A stretch of DNA of 64,000 bases from DATMER01 sp963741305. Its GTDB lineage: Bacteria; Acidobacteriota; Thermoanaerobaculia; Multivoradales; UBA5704. The translations under genes and the position numbers were made by a program. The notes under the pieces are model-generated. The model searched no databases. It saw only the letters and a list, made by a program, of their open reading frames with translations, and was not told the origin of the DNA. This document shows, one piece after another, positions 42,601 to 48,576 of the stretch (its first letter is position 1; each line of letters opens with the position of its first letter). The DNA is taken from NCBI GenBank assembly GCA_963741305.1, contig CAVUHL010000003.1:1612001-1676000 (forward strand), in the 5' to 3' direction.

Positions 42601-45118
42601 GGTCATCCCGGCGGGACCGGTGGTGGACCTCGTCACTCCCAACCGGCCCGAGCGGGGCGGAGGCGGCGTCTACGTCCTGGCCCTCGCCGGCTACAACCTG
42701 CGCGACGCCACGGTCTACTCGGAGCCGGCCGGAGCCGTGGACGTCTTCGGCGTGGATGCGACCGACGACACCCACATCAACGGGCTGCTTCGCATCCCTG
42801 AGGATGCCGAGCCCGGTCCGGTGGACCTGGTAGTCCGGGATCCCCAAGGCCGCGAGGCGCGCATCACGATCATGGTGGTGGGCTCCGGCGAGGCCATGGT
42901 GGCCACGCAGCGGCTCAGGACTCAGCGCGTCGACCCCTCGACGCTCCAGGCCATCGGCGGCCCGTCGCCCACCGTGCTCTTCCAGCGGTTCGCGGTGCGC
43001 CAGTCCACCGAGGCCACGAGCAACGGGGTGCGCGTGCTCGCCACCAACTCGTTGGAGAACCTGAGCGCCGGCTCCTTCAGCTTCACCCTGTACTACCGGT
43101 ACACCATGAACCTCTTCAACTTCACGTGGTCCCGCGCCTTCACCTTCGATCCCGTCACCGGCGAGGTCGGCGACGCGATCCTGAAAGGCCTCGGCTTCGG
43201 CGACCGCGTCCGCTTCGGGGCCTTCGTGCTCGCCTTCCACCTGCGGGTGGACCTCACGGTCGAGGTCATGCTGACCAACCAGGGCTTCACGTGGCCGCGC
43301 TTCTGCATCGGGATCACCGTTGCCCTCCAGATCCCGGGCCTCGAAGGCTTCTACGAGCACTGGGACTTCTGCCGCGGGGGCTACTACACCCCGTTCAACT
43401 CCGGCAGCACGAGCTCCCTCAACGCCACCGGCGGCAACTGCGCGGCCGTCACCCAGGAGGGGCCACCGCAGAACGGCCTGATCTTCGCCGAGGTCGAGCA
43501 GCGAGGGTGCTGCAGTCAGCCGATCGAAGTGACGGGGCAGGGTGTCGCCTTCAGCGGCAGCCGCTTCGCCACCTCGTTCCAGATCAACACTCCGAGCGCC
43601 GGCGCCACGACTCCCGGCCAACAGTGCACCTGCAGCGTGACGGCGGCCCCGGCCTGCGTGGTCAAGGACAAGCACCATTCGTTCACCGCCAGCGGACAGC
43701 CGGCAGGCGGCAGCTACCAATGGCAGGTAGTGAACGGCGGCCCGCGTGTCGACATCACCAGCGGCGAAACCAGCGACACAGTGACGGTACGCGGCGAGGA
43801 GACCAGCCAGGCAGCCGACGACGTCGAGCTGGAGGTGACGTACACGCAGGGCAGCTCCGTCTGCTCGCAGCGCGTCAAGCTGTCGGTCATCGAGATCGAG
43901 CCGGTGCTGATCGAGCCGCTTTCCTTCAGCGATAACGGTACGGCGAGCTCGAGCAACTTCCCGGCCAACCACCCTGGCTACGCGCCGTACGGCATGCCGA
44001 CTCTGGGTCTGAGGAGCCCGAACAACCCGGCGCAAACCACTGGCTTCTACAACAACATGGAGCTCTCGGCCAAGATCAAGCCGTGCGACTCCAACCTGCG
44101 CTGCAGGTTCGACTTCAAGCGCACGCGGCAGGGCACGGTTGCCGACCTCCTGCCCAACGGACAGAACAATCACTTTGCGGAGGACTGCCCGCAAGGCGGT
44201 TGCAACGACGATCCGCACGACACCGACGAGGATCTGGCAGTGGATTCCAGCTGCACCATCTTCTCCCTGGACGTGCCTGGGGTCGGCGTGGCCTCGACGA
44301 CCGGGGCCTGCTCCGCGGGTACCACCGACGTGGTGAACTGCCTCAACTTCAACGAATGGCTGCTCGTGGACGGGGTCCGCGCCACTCAGGACTTCGAGTG
44401 GCACGCCTCCACCCGTATCCAGTGCAACACGGCCACGAACGCCTACCGCCGAGTCGCCATTGGTCCCGGAAACCGCATGGGTACGGGGCACATCGACTGC
44501 AGCTTCCAGACGGCCACCACTCGCATGACGGCGCAGCCCGGCGCCGGCTCCGGGATCGTGGCCGCGCCGTCCGGCCCCACGTCTTCGGAGACGGCGCCGC
44601 TCCAGTCGGTCGCATATCTCGACGATGCCGACAGAACCGTTCGCGCCAACGCCTACAAGGCGCTTTCGGACAAGGTGAAGCGAGGAGTGCTCCAGGGCCG
44701 CGAGCGCGCCGAGGTCGTGAACGGTCTCGTCGAACGAGCCCAGGATGCGGCGCGCGACGGAGAGTTCTGGTCCACGCCGCTGCTCGCCATCGAGCTCCTC
44801 GGCGAGCTGCGAGCCCCGGAGGCCGTGCCCGTGCTGCTCGAGCGCCTGCTCGACGACTTCGCGCGGCCGATCGTGGGCTCGGCGGACCATGCGACCCCTG
44901 CCGCCCAATCGCTGGCGAAGATCGGGGCTCCAGCGGTCGAGCCGCTCCTCGAGCTCGCGACCAACGGCAGCGACGAGGAGTGGAGCGCCGCGAAGCAGAG
45001 CCTCGACCTGATGCCGACGACCCCGCAGCTGCGTGAAGCCGTGAGGTCGCGGCTCGCCGGCAGCGCCGACGAACGAGAGCAGGAACGCCTCCGTGCCCTG
45101 CTCGATCTTGTGGAGTGA
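36665..45118 (+). CDS. Giant secreted repeat protein (2817 residues) with a C-terminal HEAT-like region
   Basis: The GTG at 36665, six bases after AGGAGG, opens a signal peptide (AAVLFLASLPAFAQ). Five near-identical modules of about 304 residues follow (starting near residues 38, 340, 645, 949 and 1253). Each has an Ig-like unit (TTRYAFFRRRPGG, TFIWVKDG) and a second unit (TVSCxYT, YQICRSNDT, GCDVNLTLTGGTS). Two half modules come next (near 1564 and 1671), then a beta domain (ITIVRGGTAQYTLSI), two IPT-like domains (TIIGKNFQGA; VLALAGYNLRDA), a Cys-rich unique region (2080-2640), and HEAT-like helices (AVPVLLERLLDD, GAPAVEPLLELA) at the end. It is probably a surface or extracellular adhesin-like protein; no sorting signal is visible. 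Confidence 0.9.
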   Translation: MSTSYAFGLNLSFRRGLVAAVLFLASLPAFAQNVMTLTGSVSPRQASYIGTFTYSASSSGGDPATTRYAFFRRRPGGIWIPSVDSPNWQASSTYNWNPTSSDVGTWETFIWVKDGTTLSTQGNNYGYAAAHNSQPVEVFGPPTAPGPTTVSCDYTGGGECWVTGDFVASVSASTGGLGSLNYQICRSNDTTGWGGCDVNLTLTGGTSITVSGSHLPSDGYQRAYYFQSRDSAGAYSGWNSPKFVRVDRHAPSVGASNASDVTWYSNRTATVSASDSGSGLQSVRYSWGSAHNSSCTTGTSTSSGATLTAPAGDNLLYLCAKDNTGRVAQWSGRYRVSPLGLSGSVSPSQGSYLSSFTYTASASGGTPSTTRFAFFRRRPGGTWIPDVNAPVWQSGNVYSWTPASSDTGAWDTYIWVKDGDTPAGMSGHGYAAGLNTGQITVLGPPTVPGPTTAACAYTAAGECWVQGDFTASAAASTGGSGSLVYQFCRSNDTTGFGGCDVNLTFSGGTSILISGTHLPSDGYRRVYYFKARDSADAFSGWNTPLHVRVDRHAPAVSATNASDTEWFYSRTATVAASDAHSGVHSVRYSWSSALDAACTAGTATSSGASLNAPVGDNTLYLCAKDNTGRVGQWSGRYRVANGLSLTSCSVSPAQGSYAGTFTYSATASGGIPSTTRYAFFRRRPGGIWIPDVNAPTWLASNVYPWNPSQADAGTWDTFIWVKDGNTPPTQNGHGYAASCNPGQITVVGPPTVPGPTTVSCAYTTAEDCWVQGDFTASVTASTGGSGSLVYQICRSNDTAGSGGCDVNLTLTGGTSILASGTHLPADGYRRSYWFQAKDSSGALSGWNVPRYVRVDRYAPTVSASNASDTVSFSHRTATVTASDTGGSGLQGVRYNWSTALDAACTTGTATSSGSVLTAPPGDNLLYVCAKDNTGRVTQWNGRYRVSPLDLTGTVAPKPASYQEAVTYTATATGGTPATIRYAFFRRRPGSPTWIPDAAAANWQAGNTFTWQPAQADLGTWETYIWVKDGDTPATMNAYGFAAGSNTGPIDIVGAPTVPGATTVSCAYTAAGDCWVQGDFTASVTASTGGKGSLVYQICRSNDTTGFGGCDVNLTLTGGTSILVSGTHLPSDGFRRAYYFQAKDTSGALSGWNTPRYVWVDRTAPAVSATNASDSWFRSRTATISASDAGSGLQGVRYNWNTALDANCTTGTVTASGAALTAPNGDNVLYLCAKDNTARVTQWNGRYKVAASPTITVTQPPASSSYLNAVTWTVTPTGGVTGTLEYLIARHRTGSSDPWISSAWQSSNVFTWQPSLADVGNWENWVLVRDSLTAPDENGTGFSATANAGKVDIVGKPTVPGPTTVSCPYSTAANGEDNCWVAGDFTATVTPSTGGMGSLVYQICRSNDSASGFAGCDVNLTLTGGTSTAVSGSHLAADGFRRSYWFQAKDSAGALSGWNTQRYVRVDRNPPTVGADNASDVWFNSRTATVSAADVTGGAGSNSGLVAVRYNWNAALDSACTNGTVTTAGATLTVPDGDNLLYLCAKDNTGRVAQWNGRYRVTPGLLVTGAVSPRKTSHGNVFTFTATASGGAPGTYQYAFFRRRPNGAWIPAVTAPVWQTVNSFTWTPTQDDTGIWETYVWAKDANTTPTQNGHGYGAGQNTQPIEVLPALTLTSTRSPAQSKAGETLTWTATATGGDPATRQFALFRRRPGGTWMPSVNAPDWQTSNVLSWTPAAEDVGVWEIYIWVKDATTPASQNTHGYGAGYDAGPVEVVPAEEPDFALDLTPAAITIVRGGTAQYTLSITANSTFVGPAALAVSGLPPGVTHTLQPAAVEAGDTATLTVATGAGTLPATYNMIVTATAHGLTRTAVPGLTVRPPSAPGEPVIDSISPDLFDGGVVKTITIIGKNFQGAIVTVAEEEPDPDNPTIRVFPSVVQATVSSDGKRIDVQVDCTEPGIMDFYALVVDNGVGDAAASKPFRVIPAGPVVDLVTPNRPERGGGGVYVLALAGYNLRDATVYSEPAGAVDVFGVDATDDTHINGLLRIPEDAEPGPVDLVVRDPQGREARITIMVVGSGEAMVATQRLRTQRVDPSTLQAIGGPSPTVLFQRFAVRQSTEATSNGVRVLATNSLENLSAGSFSFTLYYRYTMNLFNFTWSRAFTFDPVTGEVGDAILKGLGFGDRVRFGAFVLAFHLRVDLTVEVMLTNQGFTWPRFCIGITVALQIPGLEGFYEHWDFCRGGYYTPFNSGSTSSLNATGGNCAAVTQEGPPQNGLIFAEVEQRGCCSQPIEVTGQGVAFSGSRFATSFQINTPSAGATTPGQQCTCSVTAAPACVVKDKHHSFTASGQPAGGSYQWQVVNGGPRVDITSGETSDTVTVRGEETSQAADDVELEVTYTQGSSVCSQRVKLSVIEIEPVLIEPLSFSDNGTASSSNFPANHPGYAPYGMPTLGLRSPNNPAQTTGFYNNMELSAKIKPCDSNLRCRFDFKRTRQGTVADLLPNGQNNHFAEDCPQGGCNDDPHDTDEDLAVDSSCTIFSLDVPGVGVASTTGACSAGTTDVVNCLNFNEWLLVDGVRATQDFEWHASTRIQCNTATNAYRRVAIGPGNRMGTGHIDCSFQTATTRMTAQPGAGSGIVAAPSGPTSSETAPLQSVAYLDDADRTVRANAYKALSDKVKRGVLQGRERAEVVNGLVERAQDAARDGEFWSTPLLAIELLGELRAPEAVPVLLERLLDDFARPIVGSADHATPAAQSLAKIGAPAVEPLLELATNGSDEEWSAAKQSLDLMPTTPQLREAVRSRLAGSADEREQERLRALLDLVE
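36776..41997 (+). repeat. Tandem coding repeats of about 910 bp (5 full, 2 half units)
   Basis: Within the giant gene, units begin near 36776, 37681, 38596, 39508 and 40420, with half units near 41353 and 41674. Blocks such as AAGGACAACACCGGCCGGGT and CTGCGCGACGTGAACCTG-like segments recur with few changes, so DNA identity between units is high. Unequal recombination or assembly collapse could change the unit number. Confidence 0.88.
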
Positions 45119-45124
45119 AGCGCC

Positions 45125-46522
45125 CTAGGCCTCGACCTCGCCGGCCGAGGCCAGCAGGGCTTCCCGGGACCGCGCCGCTGCGTCGCGCAGCTCGGCGGCG
45201 CGGACCGGATCGGTACCCGCCAGGCGGAAGGACTCGACCTCCTGGCGGAGCCACTGGTCCGCATGCTTGTAATAGGTCCGGGAGTGGCGGCCGCGGATGG
45301 CGTGATCGCGGTCGCTCCCCGCGGCCCAGCTCTCGGGCGCCACCACGCGGCCTGCGACCTCGTTGTAGTAGGCCGTGTTCTTGATCGGATAGGCCACGGT
45401 GGTGAGGAAGACCCCGGGATCGCTCTTCTTCACGTGATCGATCGTGGCCTCGATGTCCTCGACCGTCTCCCCCTCGTAGCCCCACATCAGGAACATGCCC
45501 ACCTCGATGCCGTGGCGGCGGGCGGCCTGGCAGGCCCACTGCACCTGCTCGGGCGTCACCCCGCGCTCCATGGCGTCGAGGACGCGCCGGCTGCCGCTCT
45601 CCGAGCCGATCCAGATGCGGTAGCAGCCCATCTCCGCGAGCGTCGCCAGCACCTCGTCCTTCATCATCCGGTCGGCGCGCGAAATGGTTTCGAAAGGCAG
45701 GTGCAGGCCGCGGCGCTTCAGCTCGGCCGAGTACTCGAAGAGCCAGCGGTGATTGATCGTGAAGACGTCGTCCGCGTACCAGACCTGGTCGGGATGGTAC
45801 GTGTCGCGGATCAGCTCCAGCTCGTCCGCGCAGTTGCCCACGCTCCGCCGCCGGTGGGTGAAGCCGAACACGGCGTGCGAGCACCAGCGGCAGTGATAGG
45901 GGCAGCCGCGGGCCGTGATCAGGTTGACGCTCCCCATGCCGTGATGCTCGCGCCAGACGTCCACGTAGCGGGCGGTGTCGATCTGCCCGCGGTCGGGGAA
46001 GGGGAGGGAGTCGATGTCCTCGATCTGCTCGCGGGCGGGGTTCTTCACCATCTGCCCGTCCTCGTCGCGGAAGATCGTGCCGGCGACCCCGTGCAGGCGG
46101 TGGGGGCCGCGCTCGGACAGGGCCGGCAGCAGCTCGGCCATGGTGCGCTCGCCCTCGCCGTCCACGATCACGTCGGCGCCACCCCCGAGATAATTGAGGT
46201 ACTCCTCGGGCCAGCCCGCAGCCTCGGGACCGCCGAGCACCACGGTCCACCCCTTCACCTTGGCCTGCCTGACCACGTCCAGCACCGACGCCCGGGTCAT
46301 CAGGTTCGTGTAGATCCCGATCACTCCGGGACTGGCGGCCAGCCGCTGGTACAGCTCCTCCCGGTTCGCGAAGGTCGTGTCGAAGACCTCCACCGCAAAG
46401 CCCTCCTGCCGCAGGTAGGCGGACAGGTAGAGCAGCCCCAGGGTGGGGTAGGGCTTCATGATCTGGCGTTCCTTCTCGTCCTCGAAAAGGAAGTAGCCGT
46501 GGGTGAGGAGGATGTCGGCCAT
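45125..46522 (-). CDS. B12-binding-type radical SAM protein (downstream of a pair)
   Basis: The 465-residue protein has an N-terminal cobalamin-type domain (ILLTHGYFLFEDEKERQ, LGGPEAAGWPEEY, DVIVDGEGERTM) and a radical SAM domain with CPYHCRWC (Cys 207, 211, 214), VWYADDVFTINHRW and IGSESGSRRVLDAMERG. A C-terminal helical region of about 80 residues follows. Start ATG 46522 shares one base with the upstream stop (TGATG), so the two genes are translationally coupled. Similar enzymes modify lipids or secondary metabolites; the substrate is unknown. It ends seven bases from the giant repeat gene, convergently. An in-frame extension to 46603 lies inside the upstream gene and is not used. Confidence 0.88.
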   Translation of the reverse strand: MADILLTHGYFLFEDEKERQIMKPYPTLGLLYLSAYLRQEGFAVEVFDTTFANREELYQRLAASPGVIGIYTNLMTRASVLDVVRQAKVKGWTVVLGGPEAAGWPEEYLNYLGGGADVIVDGEGERTMAELLPALSERGPHRLHGVAGTIFRDEDGQMVKNPAREQIEDIDSLPFPDRGQIDTARYVDVWREHHGMGSVNLITARGCPYHCRWCSHAVFGFTHRRRSVGNCADELELIRDTYHPDQVWYADDVFTINHRWLFEYSAELKRRGLHLPFETISRADRMMKDEVLATLAEMGCYRIWIGSESGSRRVLDAMERGVTPEQVQWACQAARRHGIEVGMFLMWGYEGETVEDIEATIDHVKKSDPGVFLTTVAYPIKNTAYYNEVAGRVVAPESWAAGSDRDHAIRGRHSRTYYKHADQWLRQEVESFRLAGTDPVRAAELRDAAARSREALLASAGEVEA

Positions 46523-48033
46523 CAGTTGAAGTCCTTGCTGAGGTCCGGGGCTTCGAGCTCGCCGTACGGCTTGTGGATGCGCGTGGGCTCGGCGCTGCGG
46601 CATTCGACCTCGAGGCGGCCCAACTCCAGCCAGTCGGCGTTCAAGCGGTCCAGCTCCTCCAGCAGGCCGGGGTCCACGCCCCTGGCCAGCCGGTGCCGCA
46701 GGTCCAGGTCATGGTGCACCACCTGGTGGAGCTTGCGGTAGAAAGGGGTCTGGTAGGTCCCCTGGAACATCATGGCGAGGTCGTTGCTGTCCTGCCAGTT
46801 CTCCTGGCCGCTCAGCTCCTCGCGCACCATGTCGAAGAACCGGGTGCCGGGGAGGGGATAGCTGACGCTGATCCCGACGTCGTCCGGCAGGGCCTCGCGC
46901 ACCATGCGGACGGTCGCGAGGATGTCCTCGAAGGTCTCGCCGGGGTAGCCGAACTGGAGGAAGAAGCAGGCCTTGATGCCCGCGGCCTTGAGCCGTTGCC
47001 GGGCCTCGTGGATCTTGGCGACCTTGGTCCCCTTGTCCATGGCGTCGAGGATCTTCTGGCTGCCGCTCTCGGCGCCGAGCCAGACCTCCACGCAGCCGGC
47101 GCGGGCGAGCCCGTCCACCGCGGCAGGGGTCATCAAATCCACCCGCGACTGGATCATGAACGGGATGCGGGCGTCGCGCGCCTCGATCTCCCGCGCCAGC
47201 TCCGGCACCCACTGCGGGCGCAGGCCGAAGATGTCATCCGCGAACCAGACGTGGTCGGGCTTGAGCAGGCGCTTGACCAGGGCCATCTCCTCGGCCAGGT
47301 TGGCGGGCGAGCGGATCGCGTACTGCTGCCCCCAGATCGGCTTCGCGCACCAGTTGCAGTGGAACGGGCAGCCCCGGGTGCTGACCATGTTCACGCTGTA
47401 GTAGCCGTGCGCCCCTGTCCACGCCGCGCGGTAGCGCTCGCCATCCACGAGGTCCCAGGCGGGGAAGGGGAAGACGTCGGGCCGGCGCTCGGGAGACCGG
47501 GCCGCCGTGCGGCGCACGCCGCTCGGGTCGGCCGGATCGGGGAGCGCGAGCCCCGGGATGCTGCCGGCATCTCCAGGCTGGCATCCGGGCCGGCGACCGC
47601 TCAGGGTGTCGATCAGCTCGACCAGCGTCCAGTCCGCCTCGCCGAGCAGGGCGTACTCGATCCCGTGGGCGAAGTAGAGCTCGGGATGGTCGGTGACGTC
47701 CGAGCTGGAGGCGATGACGGTGGCGCCCATGGCGCGGGCCTGGGCGCTCATCCGCCACGCGGCCTCGCGGGCGTGGGTCAGGCACATCTTGGTGAGGAAG
47801 TTGAAGTTGTCCTCGAAGAGCACCACGAAGCGCGGGCGGTGGCGCTCCAGGGCCTCCGAGAACTCGTGCTCCCCTGCAGCCAGCGTGGCATCGAACAGGC
47901 CAACCTCGTAGCCGTGGTCCCGCAGGTTGCTGGCGGCATAGAGCGTCCCCAGCGGCGCATACGGCTTCATCTTCTGGAGCTGCTTGGAATCGTTGCTCAG
48001 GAAGAAGGAGTGGCCGAGGAGGACGTCACTCAT
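46522..48033 (-). CDS. B12-binding-type radical SAM protein (upstream of a pair)
   Basis: The 503-residue protein is related to its downstream partner (shared KPYAPLGTLY, FADDIFGLRPQW, LGAESGSQKILDAMDKG). The iron-sulfur motif is CPFHCNWC (Cys 222, 226, 229). The N-terminal domain (VLLGHSFFLSNDSK, ATVIASSSDVTDHPE) is of the cobalamin-binding type but lacks the DxHxxG cobalt-ligating motif, as many members do. The C-terminus (VVHHDLDLRHRLARGVDPG) resembles the B12-radical SAM group acting on large substrates. The two enzymes probably act successively on one product. Upstream lies the 21-bp array B. Confidence 0.88.
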   Translation of the reverse strand: MSDVLLGHSFFLSNDSKQLQKMKPYAPLGTLYAASNLRDHGYEVGLFDATLAAGEHEFSEALERHRPRFVVLFEDNFNFLTKMCLTHAREAAWRMSAQARAMGATVIASSSDVTDHPELYFAHGIEYALLGEADWTLVELIDTLSGRRPGCQPGDAGSIPGLALPDPADPSGVRRTAARSPERRPDVFPFPAWDLVDGERYRAAWTGAHGYYSVNMVSTRGCPFHCNWCAKPIWGQQYAIRSPANLAEEMALVKRLLKPDHVWFADDIFGLRPQWVPELAREIEARDARIPFMIQSRVDLMTPAAVDGLARAGCVEVWLGAESGSQKILDAMDKGTKVAKIHEARQRLKAAGIKACFFLQFGYPGETFEDILATVRMVREALPDDVGISVSYPLPGTRFFDMVREELSGQENWQDSNDLAMMFQGTYQTPFYRKLHQVVHHDLDLRHRLARGVDPGLLEELDRLNADWLELGRLEVECRSAEPTRIHKPYGELEAPDLSKDFN

Positions 48034-48098
48034 GGATGGCGGGCCCTTTCGCGAATGAGAGCGACTATAGCCTCGGGAACCTCAGGGGTCAACGATCT

Positions 48099-48392
48099 CC
48101 GGACCCGCTGGAGCCGTCCTACCCGTGGCGCGGACTGCTCAACCCGCGGGTGGAGCCGGAAAACCCGCCGCTGGAGACAAAAAACCCGCGGCTGGGAAGC
48201 CCTGACCGGCGGGTTGACACGCCCAACCCGCGGGTTGAGGCGCCAAACCCGCCGGTTGGGAGGCCGAACCCGCCGGTTGTAACAAAAAACCCGCGGGTTG
48301 CAACGTAAAACCAGCGGGTTGAAGCACAAAACCCGCGGGTTGGACCGTTCCACCCGCGGGTTGGGAGGCTCCGGCAGCGGGTTGGCCGGTTC
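48099..48392. repeat. 21-bp phased palindrome array B (core AACCCGCGGGTT), 14 units
   Basis: Fourteen tandem units of exactly 21 bp start at 48099 and repeat to 48372. Most contain AACCCGCGGGTTG or one-base variants such as AACCCGCCGGTT, then an 8-9-bp variable spacer. The 19-mer CCGCGGGTTGGGAGGCTCC occurs here (near 48354) and also in array A (near 7024), so the arrays share units as well as the core. The array fills the divergent gap between the radical SAM pair (minus) and the leader of the carboxypeptidase-like gene (plus), 66 bp upstream of the former's ATG. It holds no gene. Confidence 0.95.
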
Positions 48393-48451
48393 AAACGAGC
48401 TCTGCCGCCGTTCCGTAATATTGTTTGTAAGGTTGGGGCCGTACTATGGGC

Positions 48452-48536
48452 ATTGAGAGACGTAAGCGGGTCCTTAACGGCGACTCGCTAACGCTTCCCT
48501 CCCTCAAAAGCGGCCCCTAGAGGCCGCCTTTTTTTT
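48452..48536 (+). ncRNA. Possible leader RNA or small RNA ending in an intrinsic terminator
   Basis: A strong terminator at 48510-48536 has no gene in front of it. A possible promoter lies upstream (TTGTTT near 48426, TACTAT near 48447, spacer about 15 bp, shorter than ideal), so a transcript of roughly 85 nt would start near 48452 and stop at the T-run. The stretch contains complementary segments (AAGCG with CGCTT) that could fold. It ends about 40 bases before the GTG of the downstream giant gene, so it may be an attenuating leader. I do not recognise a known riboswitch. Confidence 0.35.
48510..48536 (+). terminator. Intrinsic terminator upstream of the carboxypeptidase-like gene
   Basis: The stem GCGGCC / GGCCGC (48510-48515 with 48522-48527), with a six-base loop, is followed by C and eight T residues. 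This is the best classical terminator in the window. It lies between the 21-bp array B and the gene starting at 48577. Confidence 0.85.
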
Positions 48537-48576
48537 GCCTCTGTATGATAGCGGCGGTCGGCTTCACGGAGGATAC

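Noticed and set aside
37859..44908. A 2349-residue open frame antisense to the giant repeat gene
   Set aside because: It is a composition shadow of a GC-rich gene: no ribosome site, no recognisable domains, and it spans the full repeat array of the plus-strand gene, which has a signal peptide and good start.
48030..48353. Heptad-like peptide repeats (NPRVxxx) encoded by array B, also seen in array A
   Set aside because: Both strands and several frames remain open simply because 21 bp is seven codons; no ribosome site or start fits, and conservation follows the DNA palindrome rather than codon positions.
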